Source of the DNA: Crotalaria pallida
Lineage: Eukaryota; Streptophyta; Magnoliopsida; Fabales; Fabaceae
Length of the DNA stretch: 64,000 bases
Direction: 5' to 3'
Assembly: GCA_037953625.1 (NCBI GenBank)
Contig: CM075650.1
Span: forward strand, 44,086,206 to 44,150,205
How positions within the stretch are numbered: position 1 is the stretch's first letter; every line of letters begins with the position of its first letter. The position numbers were made by a program, and so were the translations under genes. This document shows positions 9,944 to 21,682 of this stretch, in pieces. Below the pieces are notes generated by a model. It saw only the letters and a list, made by a program, of their open reading frames with translations, was not told the origin of the DNA and did no database searches.

Positions 9944-12900
9944 GTAATAGTTATTGTTATTATGTGTATAAATGTTATGTGACTTATTTCTTAAAAAGAG
10001 TTTTAATAAATGGATGATTGTTGATCTCTGATGTTGTAAAAGTGAAATGAAAATAGTTTATGAAAACAAATGAAATTCTGGATTTTATGGTGTTAACAGT
10101 GAAGTATAATTGGTTTTTGATTAAAAGTTACAAATGGTTTATAATGTTTGGTTTGGTAAGTTTAGGAGTAAGTAGGTAATTTTATCTTGTGATTGTGTAA
10201 AATGTCTGACTATGTAGTAGTAGGAATTGTAAACTAGTTACTGTACAAAAAGTAATTTTCCTTAAGAAGTGATTATTTTTATGTAATTAATAGTCAAAGT
10301 AATTATTTTAAGTATATGAAATTATGTAACTAAATGTATTTGAAAATTTAAAGAGTATTTTCTTATATATATATATAATTATGGCCGAAATTAATTAAAG
10401 AGAAGAAAAACAATGTTGAGAATTTTCTTAATTGATTTGATGATTGTTTGATGTGAATGAATGGTTATTAGTGTGTGTTATGTATTCTGATCTGGAAATT
10501 TTCTCAATTCTGAAAATTCTTATTTTCATAAGGTATAAGGTCCTAAATAATGATTTTTATATGTGTTTATTATGCTTAACTTGTTGATATGTAAGTAATA
10601 TATATATATATATATAGGAATGTTAGAATATGTTAGTTCATGTTCCTGAAGTGATGCAACTGGACTTATGGTGTCTGTCCAGCAAACTAATATGCTTTAT
10701 TTGAATAATATTTAATCATTTTATTAGAATAGGACTTGTAATGAAAATCTAGGAAAAAGTGGCATGTGTTTTTGATAAACCGTTTAGGAGAAAATGGATT
10801 TTTAAGAAATAGTGTATGTGCTGTCCAAAATTGTAAAATAATTGCATCAGACATAAAAATCATTTTGAAATAATTGGTAATGTGTGCTTTATGCTAAAAT
10901 CTTTATTATAAGTATTTGAAAATAAAAAGGAAGTATAGATGTGATTTTGTGATTTTGTGATTGTGCTGATGATTAAAAGTAAGTTTTTGTAAGCTGTTTG
11001 TAGTCTGTGATTTAAGTTAATTAGCAATAGAGAAAAAATGTTTTGAACTTTGAATACTTGAATCTATGCTCTCATTTAGTTATATGTGTTTATAACATGA
11101 TTTTGTAAAATTTGTTTACTGCTTGGTCTGATTGAAAATTTGCATCAAAAGAAAAATACTTTAAATTCTTGCTGTATGCATGGTCTGGACATGGTAGTTG
11201 TTATAAGGTGTTTTTAAGTAGGATTTAAAGTAAATAAAAAATTGAGATTTATTTTTAAGATATGATGATTATGTTTTAAAAGTTATATTATGATTGGAGA
11301 GAATTTTCATAATTTAAAAGCTAAAGAGAAAAAGTAATTTTATGATACAGTAGTCTGTGTTTGATTTTCAAAAAGGTTTTGATTTTAAAGGAGTAATTTA
11401 TTTTCTAAGAGTTTTTATTTTCAAGACATCAAGGATTTTTAAGAAAATAGTGTTTGTTCAAAAGTTATAGCAATTTTTAATTGATATGGATATTTATAGA
11501 CCTATTTTTGTAAATGTAGTTTGCTTAATTAGAATTGTGTAGTTATTTATGGAATTATTTTGTAAATATTATATGGTAAAGGCTTTCGTTCGGATTCGGG
11601 TGACGTGACTTCAACTCAAGAGGACACTAATTTTGTAGCTTCAACTCAAGGTGAGAGAGAAGCCTTCTTAAGACATAGTGGCATGTAGGGTAATATTAGG
11701 ACGTTCCGTATCATCTCAAAGGTCGGAACTAGGGATCTATCGGGTAAGTAGTAGAACGACAATTGTGTGTGTGTCCCGCCGTTCTTACGAAAACACGATC
11801 CCTTTATAATGATTGTATATGTTATGGATTCTGATTTATTATGATGTTGGCTTTATTATTATGAGGTTTATATATTGTTAAATGCATAATGATAATATGT
11901 CTGGCTTATATGTTAAAAATCTTGTTATTGGAAGTCAATGGGTTGATATGATGTTATATTGGATAATTTTGAGAATTGATTAAAGGTTTTATGGTTAAGG
12001 AATTGATACGGAATCTTTATGAAAATTTATAAAAGTTTGTAATGTTATCCCCTGATCGCACTGTCAAGTGACGTGCTTGATCATTAAGTTTTGCCGGCCA
12101 CGTGACTGGAACTCCGTGGTTATGAGCTCAATTTGAAATCCGCTGTAATTTGAAAGCGCCTGTGATAAGTCAATCCCTAAGCGGTCGAGACCCGTTAGAA
12201 GTGTGGATAGAATGGGTCGACCACAATTAGGAATGGTTAACTTAGTAAAACATTTCAATAATTTAAAAGATTTAGGAACCCCTTTCTAAACCTTGCGTTG
12301 AGAGTGAAGTAGTGGAGAGGAAAGACACCCTGTTTATCTACGGATACTCAGGTATGCTTGGAGGCTGGAGCCCCTTCAAGTGGTGATTGCAATAGGGGAG
12401 GGCAAGGACGGTGAAACGTCAAGAAGCCTCGAGTACTTCTCTAGGCGGGACGGGACTACAATGGCAAGGTTCACTGGAATCTGGACTTTCGTCGTGGCAA
12501 AGACTGCAGGCCAACTGGAGAGAGTGTTGTCACCCCCTTGAGTAAATCCTAGATGGTGATAGGGAACCTGAACGAGGTTAGAAGTCGGTAGGTGTTTGGT
12601 TTTTGGAAACTTTTGTGGAATAAATCTTGTTGACCACCGGCGTCTGGTCACATGAATTTTGATATCCTACCACCGGCGTCTGGTACCGCCTTTCGTTTAC
12701 CGACTTCGATGCCGGCGTGGTTAAGGTTCCTGTGCGTCCCATCTGCTTTCCGAACTAGGATATGGTTGGACTTGTGGAGGAGATGTAACGTGTGTGATAT
12801 CCATACCTTGAACCTCGGTAATGGTACCCCCCTTTGATTTACCGATGGTATGAAACTTAGAGACTAAAGATAATTAATTATAACGGCTATGGTTTTTAAG

Positions 12901-13644
12901 AAGTATACCCTTTTTGGGAAAAGAGTTTATGATAACAAATGCAATAAGGTAATGGTAATAATGATGTACATGTTTGTGTGGTCTTAATATTCCCCTATGG
13001 TAAGCCCACGCCGTCGACGATAATATCGTTCGGAAGTGCTTACTCTCTCTATTTCCCTTTCCTGTGGACATTGGGGAACAATGTCTACAGATGGCAGATC
13101 AAGGAGTGGTAGCTTAAGACAGGAAGAGGATCATGAGATGACGCACATACAAAGAGAAAGCAGAAGCAATCGAGGAATCTTCTAGACACTTGTGATGGGA
13201 GATAGCAATGAAGACTTGTAGTATAAGATAGGATAGTCCTTGCTTTGTATCCTATCTTAAGGTGATTAGGACATGATTAATCTGTCCCGAATGTAACCCC
13301 AGTTGTAATATGGATTATTTTAAATGGAATAAAAGAAGTTCTTTTTGATTATCTATGAAGTTCATTTAAATAATTAAATGTTTTTCCCCAAGTTAACCAT
13401 CGAATAAATTTGGGATCGCAAAAAGGAGCTTTTGGAAATAAGTTAGTAACATCTTTTTTGGAAAGGAATTTCATGTTGCAAGTTTATAAGTCAAATAATT
13501 TGAAACCAAGTGAATCAAATTGTTTTATAAAAACCTTTTTGGTAAAAGAATTAAAATGAACTGACTTTGGAAATGTTTAGTATTATTAAAAAAAATGGCG
13601 CAAATTTTTGGTGAAAATTATAAGTTCCAAATCGGGGTGTTACA
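9168..13644 (+). mobile_element. Giant LTR-like unit H, right part
   Basis: Continues after element F with a TATA box (CCTATAAATAG, about 9232), a GA-rich leader and a donor-like AAAGGTAACC near 9398. The long AT-rich middle resembles 35300-38400. A block at 12340-12840 is clearly homologous to 38545-38960. The unit ends AAATCGGGGTGTTACA at 13644, the same end as the solo LTR at 58836. A (TA)n microsatellite is at 9905-9940. No coding domain is visible in any frame. Confidence 0.6.
9903..9940. repeat. (TA)n microsatellite
   Basis: Uninterrupted TA dinucleotides inside the AT-rich part of LTR unit H. Confidence 0.95.
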
Positions 13645-16140
13645 AGATGCGCGGCGCGCGCGCAGGCGCACGCCTTTCCGCGCCCAGGCGCGCGGGTGCT
13701 TGTTTCACGCACCAGGTCCATAAATGGCCGCACCAGCCTCCCTCCTTTCTCATTTTCAGCCCCAACTTTTCCCTCTCTCACCCAAAACCGCCCAGCACCA
13801 CCACCCACCACCTCCAGCCACCACAAGGGCCACCAAGGGCCGCCTCCCTCCTTGCTCTTCATCTTCCTCATAGATCCATTCTCTCTCTCTTCCCTCACAA
13901 TCTCTCTCTCCCTCATCTCTTTCTCTCTCTCCTCCAACCACCACCACACTCACCACCATGAACCACCACCCACCACCACCACTATGAGCACCCTTCCCCT
14001 CTCTTTCCCTATTGATTTGAGTTCCCTTTCTCTCTTCCTCCTCCCTTGATGTTTCTCTCTCCTCTAGGGCTTTCTCTCTCCTCTAGGGCTTTCTCTCTCC
14101 TTCCACCGGATCTCACCGGCGTCGTTATCGACCGTGATCGCACAGGGATTGTGTTGGGTACTCCGAGGCTTGAAGCTTTTGCCTTGATCCAACCGCGATC
14201 GTTCTCGCTAACGGGGAGCAACACCGACGCCGTCATCGACGCCCAGCCACAACCCAGGTTCTTTGTTTAAAATAAAGCCCGAGGTAAGAAGGGTTCGTAT
14301 TACCTCTACTTGAGAAGTAAATTCTAGGATGCTATAGTGGTGACTAAGAATAGGGTAATATGTTAATGAACCTCAGAGTAGTCCCCGCTGATATAAATGA
14401 AGTACTTAGAATTATTAATGGAAATCACCCCTTAGGGAATAGAATATGTACGTGTAGGGTAATGCCCGAAATGGATGAGCGTATTAGGATATTAAATTGG
14501 TTAATAATGGACGAAAATGTATAAAAGTATGCACAGTAACACAAGAGAGAATTTAAGGAAAAACCAACTAAACTTGGGAGTAAAAGAATAAAAGGGTAAA
14601 TGTAATAGGTAGAAAGAGTAGAACTAATAAGCTGAACGATAATAAGTAAAATAGTAGGTGAAGATTTAAATGGGATAAAAGAGGGATTAGAATGGGGAAT
14701 AAGGAATATGTGCGGAGTCGAATATGGGAACAGAAACAAAATAGTGAATGAGAAATAAAGGAAAATAGATGAACGGCAAAAGAAATTAATGAAAAGATGC
14801 TAAAGTAAAGAGAGAGTACTTTGTTAGGGAAGTTAGATAAAATGTTGTAAAATGATAGGGAAATGGAGCTAAGTTAAAAAAAGGGTAATTGATTAAATAG
14901 AGTAATGGAAAAGGATAATAAGTAAATGAAAATGTGAGATAAGGGAAACAAGGAGATAACTAATAGCTAGTAATGAGAGTTAAAATTAGAGTATATGACC
15001 AAGCTAAGAGTTAATTAAAAGTGAGAATAACATCAGTAAAGAGAAAAACTTAAATAGAAAAAGATAAAAGAAGGATCAATAGACTAAAAGAAATAAAGGG
15101 AACTAAGGAACTAAAAGTAAAGAGAAAAGGCTAAGATGAATTAGTGATGAGAAAGATAATAAATGGTAAACGGCGGAGGTTGGTCGTGGTGACCCTGTGG
15201 CCTGATAAAACTAAAAGGGTAAATGGTGCAGGTTGGTCGTGGTGACCCTGTGGCCGAATAATAAAAAAAATAAATGGTGCAGGTTGGTCGTGGTGACCCC
15301 GTGGCCGAATAATAATGAAAGATAAATGGTGCAGGTTGGTCGTGGTGACCCTGTGGCCGAATAATAATGAAAGATAAATGGTGCAGGTTGGTCGCCGAAT
15401 AATAATGAAAGATAAATGGTGCAGGTTGGTCGTGGTGACCCTGTGGCCAAATGGTAAATGTGAAAAAGGAAAAAGAAAAGGATAAAGATAAAGAAAGGAA
15501 AAAGAAAGAGATAAAGTAAAAAAAAGGAAGAGAAGAAGAAAAAGAAAAGAAAAGAAAAGAGAAAGTAGAAATAATTAGAGAACTAAGAATGGAAATAAAT
15601 GATGGAATGAGGTAAATTGTATAGCAAATTACAATTTAAAAGAAAGTGAGAATAAGTGAAGAACTAAAAGAAAAGTAATTGTATGGATATTTATGAGTAA
15701 CGGATATTAATTATAGGGTAGGCTTAGTTTATTGCTATGTCTCTTGTAGAATTTATCTTTTTAAGTTCTGTGTAATGCTACCCTTCTTGCTATATTTTTG
15801 CAGGTACTGAAGTAGAGCTTACATAGGACATGGCCGAGCAGGATTTTCGTTCCACCACGTGGAATGTATATCTATTATTATGAGCGGACGGCTATTTTTA
15901 TAATTTTAGAATATGTAATAGTCGCATGCCTTGAAACTTATATTGATCGGGCGTTAGGATTTGAACTGGCTATAGAACTATTATGTTTTATGATTTTGAA
16001 TATTTCTGGACTGACAGGTTTAGAGAAGGAAAATGTTGGGAAGTCCGAAAAACAGAGGAAACTCTGCCGGATTTTTGTAAAACCTTTTAAAGAAATTAAA
16101 GTTTTAAAAAGAATTTTCAAACTCTGATTTCATTTAAAAC
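13645..16140 (+). mobile_element. Truncated giant-LTR-like segment I
   Basis: Begins abruptly with GC-rich palindromic words (GCGCCCAGGCGCGC, 13645-13700), then a TATA-like CCATAAATGG (about 13718), a CT-rich leader (13735-14100), a donor-like GAGGTAAG (about 14280), purine-rich DNA and an acceptor-like TTTTTGCAGGT (about 15800). This is the order seen in the other giant LTRs. The start lacks TGTAACA and the right border near 16140 is approximate. Short open frames in the CT-rich leader are low complexity. Confidence 0.45.
15162..15452. repeat. 52-bp tandem repeat
   Basis: Five to six units of about 52 bp containing GCAGGTTGGTCG and TGGTGACCCTGTGGCC, spaced by AATAATAATGAAAGATAAAT. One unit (near 15385) lacks the middle part. 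The words GGTC and GACC can pair within each unit. Confidence 0.9.
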
Positions 16141-16467
16141 CTATAAATTAACATCAATTGTTCTTGGGTTGGCTCTTTCAAGATTTGAGGCGTAATCATG
16201 TTGTGCCAAAAAAATACTTAAAATAAGGCTTCACAAATGTTTTCTAAGCCCGCATTATTCGGGCTTCGTGCTTATTCATGTTAGCCCGATAACAACTCTA
16301 TTAATGATTAACGTGAAAAGGAAAAAAAATAGGAAGCATGAGTGTTTTTAGTCCCATAAGGCCAAAAGCCTACTCTCACAATAGTGCCCAGAATTCTGAA
16401 CTCACATTGGAATGTTTAGTTCACAACCACTATGCTAATTATAATTGTGAGAGACAAAAAAATAATT
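16141..16467. other. No feature seen
   Basis: AT-rich DNA without a supported gene, repeat or element boundary, other than the 9-bp TSD at its right end. Confidence 0.5.
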
Positions 16468-16996
16468 GGCTTATTTAGATTTTTAGTCCCTGAACTTAGG
16501 TACTCTTTTGGAATTGGTCCTTGAACTTTTTGTCGATGTTTTGGGTCTCTAAACTTTTCTCAAATTTTGGAAATAGTCCTTTAGTCATTTTAGTGATGAT
16601 ATGACCAACGATATATCATGTCACCTTCACCACATCGATAGGTAACGTGTCATGTGATGTCACGTGAATTTTTTAAATTTAAAATATTTAAATTTATAAA
16701 AAATAATTAAAAATCATTTTTTTTTAAAGAAAATCAATCTTTTTAATAATTTTTAAAAGAATTGATATTTTTCATTAAAAAAATTATGGGGTGTCACATG
16801 ACCCTACATAACACGTTACTTGTTGATATGATAAAAGTGACGTGGCATGTTGTAGGCCATAGCATCATTTAAATGGCTAAAGGACCATTTCCAAAAATTT
16901 AGCAAAGTTCAAGGACCCAAAACATCGAAAAAAAGTTTAAGGACCAATTCCAAAAAAAAAACACCTAAGTTCAAGAACTAAAAACTTAAATAAGCC
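16468..16996. mobile_element. Mutator-like MITE with long TIRs
   Basis: Starts GGCTTATTTAGATTTTTAGT and ends in its inverted counterpart; the inverted repeats extend well over 100 bp (the AATTGGTCCTTGAAC word reappears inverted near 16936). It is flanked by a perfect 9-bp duplication AAAATAATT (16459-16467 and 16997-17005). No coding sequence. Confidence 0.9.
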
Positions 16997-17027
16997 AAAA
17001 TAATTCAACACTAATTGAACATGAATT

Positions 17028-17531
17028 AATTATGTCACAGGTCCTTGAAGTTTTGGGTACTATTGTCAGATACCCTTATTTTTTTTCCCAATGTCTGACT
17101 CCCCGAAGTTACTTCTGAGTTTGTCATATACCCCTACTACCAATTCTGACCAATTTTGCTGACATGTAACATTGGAATCCTGATCAGATGCAGGAGGTTA
17201 AGCACCTGGTGCCCTGTGGTCGAAGATCTTGTTTTCAAAAAATTTAAAAAACTAAAAAACATAATATTTTTATATTTTTAGTTAAATAAAAAAGGAGAAA
17301 AAGAATTGAAGAGAGAGGTTGTCTTCGCACGTGTGACATCACTCAACATCACATGACCAACCTCCTGCGTCTGATCAGGATTCCGATGTTATATGCCGGC
17401 AAAATTGGCCAGAGTTGGTAATAGGGGTATATGACAAACTCAGAAGTAACTTCGGGGAGTCAGACATTGGAAAAAAAGAATAAGGGTATCTGGCAAAAGT
17501 ACCTCAAACTTCAGGTACTTGTGACATAATT
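17028..17531. mobile_element. Long-TIR MITE / foldback element
   Basis: Inverted arms of roughly 170 bp: AATTATGTCACAGG at the left and its inverse at the right, with matching internal words such as GAAGTTACTTCTGAGTTTGT. The loop (about 17200-17345) is AT-rich. I could not find a convincing TSD, so the superfamily is open. Confidence 0.75.
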
Positions 17532-17882
17532 GATATAGGAGGAGGAATTTGTTTATACCAAGTTCACTTCTACCACTTTTTACATCGCTCGTAACTTTTT
17601 TTAAAATATAAATTAAATTGATCTATCTATTGATTAATAATTAATGGTCATTGCTCACTTATTAAGTTTATTAGAAATAGAAAAAACAACACAAGTTTCT
17701 ATTTCTTCTTCTTTCGAAAATATCAAAAACTACATTTTCCAATGCTTTTAAACTACTTATAGTTTATTAACAAGTACCCTTGTTAACATTTTCCATAATT
17801 ATATATCATCTTAAGCATTTGTCTCAAATTTATATATGCCGTTATGCTAATGTATATGATGATGTATTGGTATTACTACTAA

Positions 17883-18056
17883 GAGAAAATGGAGAATGCA
17901 CCGACAGTGTAAAGGTTTTTTACACCATCAGTGCATCATCCACCATTCATCCGTTTATGATAGTTGACTCTTAGATTAAAGTAATACAAATGAATGGTGG
18001 ATAATGGACTGATGGTGTAAAAAAATTTACACCGTCAGTGCATACCCATTAATCTC
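17883..18056. mobile_element. Small Mutator-like MITE, copy 1
   Basis: Inverted ends around ATGCACCGACAGTGTAAA and TTTACACCGTCAGTGCAT, with a 10-bp direct repeat TTACTACTAA at 17873-17882 and 18057-18066. A second copy is at 20157-20321. Confidence 0.88.
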
Positions 18057-18235
18057 TTACTACTAATTAGGGATTGAGTATTTAGGGGTGGTTGGCCTTG
18101 CTGGGCTTTATTTTTCAATTCCAAAAAAAAAAAAAAAATTGGATTGGGCCATGCTAGCCCGATATAAACTCGTATGAGTTTCAGAAACATGGATATAATT
18201 CGGATCCCAAATTTATTGTTTATTTTTTTTACTTA

Positions 18236-19210
18236 GGGAGTTGATTTTCTAACCTCCCCTTTTGAGTTTTTGACCCCCTTTTAAATTTTTTTTCCAAAAA
18301 TACCCTTCTTCTTCTTTTTCTTTCTTCTTCACCCCCTCCATCATCATCTTCTTCTTCTTTTTTCTTTCCTCTTCAAACCCCCCTCCCCCCAATTTTCTTC
18401 TTCTTCTCTTTCTTCAACTCCCTATTTATTTCTTCTTCTCCTTCTTCTTCTTCTTCTTCTTATTTTTCTCTCTCACATACTTACACTCATCCATTTCCCA
18501 CACAAACACACTCACTAACTCACCCACAATCACCACCACTCACATACTACACCATTCTGGTTTTTTTTCGTGTAAAAAATGCCCTACGCCAATGTCGAAG
18601 CGTACAAAACATGTCGTACGCCTCGACAGAGGCGTGGAGCTTTTTTTTTATTTTTTTCCCAGTACGTCAAGGCCTGGACGTATGTGTAAAATACACGTAC
18701 GCCTTGACATTGGCGTACTAGGCTTTTTTAGCAAAAAAAAACCCGTACGCCAGCCCCCTGGAGTATGTGTAAAATTGACGTACGTCCAGGCCTTGACGTA
18801 CTGGGGAAAAAAATTAAAAAAAACCCTACGCCTCTGTCGAGGCGCACGACATGTATCGTACGCTTCGACATTGGCGTAGGACACTTTTTACACGAAAAAA
18901 AAACAAAATAGTGCAGTATGTGAGTGGTGGTGATTGTGGGTGAATTTGGGGGTGAGTTAGTAAGTGTGTGTGTGAGAGAGAGAGTGAGTGTGAGTGTGTG
19001 AGGGAGAAGAATAAGAAGAAGAAGGTGGAAAAGAAATAAAGAAGAAGAAGAAGATGGAGGGGAGGTTAAAGAAGAAAGAAATAAGAAGAAGAAAATGATG
19101 GAGGGAGGTGAAGAAGAAAGAAAGAAAAAAAGATGAAGGGAGGGTATTTTTGGAAAAAATTTAAAAGGGGGGTCAAAAACCTAAAAAGGGGTGTTAGAAA
19201 ATCAAATCCC
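18236..19210. mobile_element. Foldback element with nested ACGTACGCC hairpins
   Basis: Inverted arms run nearly the whole element: GGGAGTTGATTTTCTAAC at the left matches the inverse of the right end, and the CTT-rich arm 18295-18460 pairs with the GAA-rich arm 19005-19150. An 8-bp direct repeat TTTACTTA flanks it (18228-18235 and 19211-19218). The central 300 bp (18580-18890) hold further inverted words such as TACGCCTTGACATTGGCGTA and ACGTACGTCCAGGCC. Open frames on both strands are by-products of the symmetry. Confidence 0.88.
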
Positions 19211-19324
19211 TTTACTTAATCCCAATTTTTTATTGTTTAAACCTTGTATTATTTGACCCGGCTCAATCATGCTGTATTTTTTTGCCGGCTCAGGTTCGAT
19301 GCCATCAGGTCTTAAAAGAAAAAG

Positions 19325-19645
19325 GTTAAACTACTCATTTGGTCATATATTTTTTTTATTATCAAATTGGTCCTTTTTGTTTTTTTAACATATTGGTCCC
19401 TCACGTTTCTTTTCTTTATCAATTTGGTTCCTGCATCTCTGTCCATCATATGTTGACCAATATGTTATGCACACATGTCATTTCTCTCTCCAACAATGCA
19501 ATTGTGGACCAATATGATATTGACACATATGATAAACAGTAATTCAAGGATCAATTTAATAGCAAATTGAAATATGATGGATTGATTTGATAAAAAAATA
19601 TAAAAGACCAATTTGATATTAAAAAAATAAGGTATATTTACCAAT
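19325..19645. mobile_element. Probable MITE
   Basis: Inverted words near the ends (TTATCAAATTGGTCC on the left, GACCAATTTGATATTAA on the right) and an AT-rich body. Borders and TSD are not resolved. Confidence 0.5.
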
Positions 19646-19649
19646 ATAG

Positions 19650-20147
19650 GAGGCTAGGTTGGTGAAAACTCTTACTTAATACTGCCCTGATTATCTACAT
19701 CGTGTGGTCATAAAGTGATGCTTTTTAGTCGTCCATAGATGCATCACGAGTGCTATCTTTCCAATGGCCAAAAAGTTAAAAAGGAAAAGTGCACTGCCAA
19801 ACATTCGGATAAACTAATGACTAATGTTAAATGGTATATATATGTAGCTTAAACACCAAGTTACGATAACCCCACTAGGACCCTTTCTCTCCTGGAGTTC
19901 CACTTATATCAATAGAAAAATGATGGGTTATTACTTAGGGCCTTGATACGTATTGTTAGGTGTAGATATTGATTGAGGGGCACATGGTATTCGCAAAAAA
20001 TGCTCACTTTACATTTATTTTGCTAATACTACTATTTTCTATGTATACTTTACCAGCAATCCAGCACTGATAAGAAGTTTCTATGTAAAGTTTTGTTTCG
20101 CAAACAATGATTATAAAAATAAAATTATGTTGATAAAATGAGTGTAA
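19650..20147. other. No feature seen
   Basis: AT-rich intergenic DNA without a supported gene or repeat border. Confidence 0.5.
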
Positions 20148-20156
20148 AAATATTAT

Positions 20157-20321
20157 GAAAAAAATGGAGAATACACTGACACTGTTTACATCATCAATGC
20201 ATTATCTAACATTCATCTTTTATGGTCGTTGATTTCTAGATTAAAGTAATACAAATGAATGATGGATGATGGACTGATGATGTAAAAAACTTTACGCCAT
20301 TAGTGGATACCCATTAATATC
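20157..20321. mobile_element. Small Mutator-like MITE, copy 2
   Basis: Same family as 17883-18056 (shared AGATTAAAGTAATACAAATG and both ends), with a 9-bp direct repeat AAATATTAT/AAATATTAG (20148-20156 and 20322-20330). It is more diverged at the termini than copy 1. Confidence 0.85.
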
Positions 20322-20330
20322 AAATATTAG

Positions 20331-20990
20331 TATTTTTAAATTTATTTTTATAATTACATATAAAAACTACGTAAGCATAAAATAATATATAAAGGTATGT
20401 TTTTGACAAATGAAAATCAAAATTTCTAAAAACACTAATTAAGAAATTTGAATCAATGGGTATGTTACTTTTAGTAAAAAAGTTAGTAGTATATACTAAT
20501 GTTGTTCCTGTTGGTAATTTTAGCTCATTCTTCGTGAGAAAATGGGTTTGAAGCTCGTTACCAACATGAGAACTTTTTGTTTTGTTTTTTTTGTCTATGC
20601 TTTTTCAAATTTTGTGACTAATTTGAATCTAGAACTATTACCACGGGAATCTCATTCCTAAACACGCAGCATGCATAGGCATACTAAAAATGTAGCATAT
20701 ACCAATTTTGTTAATTTTGTTTATTTCTCTTGTTCAGAACTTAGCATAAACCTGGTACAGTATATTTAAATTTCTCATTAATTAATTAATTAACCAATGT
20801 CCAAAAGACACAAAGATTAGATAAGTGTGTCATGTCAGATAAAGCTTTCAGAAAAAAGTGCATATATCTCAGAATCACTTTCTTATTTTTTTAATTTTTT
20901 TTTCTCTCCTCCCCAACTTGTTTTATGGGCTTAGCTAAGCTACCCATCTACTCACTTACCTTCTCCCTATTCCTTTTCCCCTCTGCAAAG
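20331..20990 (+). promoter_or_regulatory. Upstream region of the DUF630/DUF632 gene
   Basis: Intergenic sequence leading into the host gene. It contains an (ATTA)n run near 20777-20793, a TATATTTAAA word near 20760 and a pyrimidine-rich stretch at 20870-20990 typical of plant 5' leaders. I cannot place the start site. Confidence 0.3.
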
Positions 20991-21324
20991 CTCAAATGCC
21001 TTATACTGTTGTGCCCTTCCATGCTCAGTAGAAGAACTTGAAGCATGTGCTTCTGCTGCTTTTGCTGCATGCTCTCATAGGTAAGTAATCTTCTCTCTCT
21101 TTTCTATGCTCCGTTCTTTGTGCCACTTCTAAATGAAAATGCATAAGAAATTAAGTAATAGGGCATACTTAACCATATCACATGGATCAAGGAGGGTAGT
21201 TAGGTTTCTTGAAACTTTAACAAAAATACTTCAACATTACAATCTTACCCTCTTAATTTGCATTGAGAATTTCACATTGTATTATTTCACGTTAATGGAC
21301 AAAGGACAAATAAGAGAAAATTAG

Positions 21325-21416
21325 CAATAAATGTCTCATAGAAAATACAAAGTGACTTATAAATAGGACGAAAAAATCATTCTAGAATGTGACTTATAAA
21401 TAGGACCGGAGGGAGT
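21325..21416. mobile_element. Stowaway-like MITE remnant
   Basis: Ends in GGACCGGAGGGAGTA, the usual right terminus of Stowaway-type elements, with internal repeats of GACTTATAAATAGGAC. The left end is not found, so it appears truncated. Confidence 0.5.
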
Positions 21417-21431
21417 AATAATATAAATATT

Positions 21432-21682
21432 GCTCCCTCCATTTTATAAGCAGGTTATTGTAAGGTCTTGCATAAGTTTTAAAGAATGATTAAATGAGGT
21501 AAAAACTTGGGATATTTGGATTATAATGCCTTTATATAATCATTGTTGAAAAGAGAGAAAGATATTGGAAATTAAAAAAAAGTGTCATAAATAAGGTTGT
21601 GCCAAAAAAATAGCATTAATTATGTATTGAACTGAACATGAGACAAAAACTCTATAAATACCGCATGTAAAAAGGAGGGAGT
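21432..21682. mobile_element. Stowaway-like MITE
   Basis: Begins GCTCCCTCCATTTTATA and ends AAAAGGAGGGAGTAA, an inverted CTCCCTCC pair about 250 bp apart, inside the probable 5'UTR intron. Confidence 0.7.

Noticed and set aside
1286..13644. Unit H as a simple solo LTR
   Set aside because: Ends look right but the flanking 5-mers TCAAT and AGATG differ, and segment I starts abruptly at 13645, so recombination is more likely.
13608..14049. Pro/Ser-rich frames of 117 codons
   Set aside because: Low-complexity translations of a CT-rich leader.
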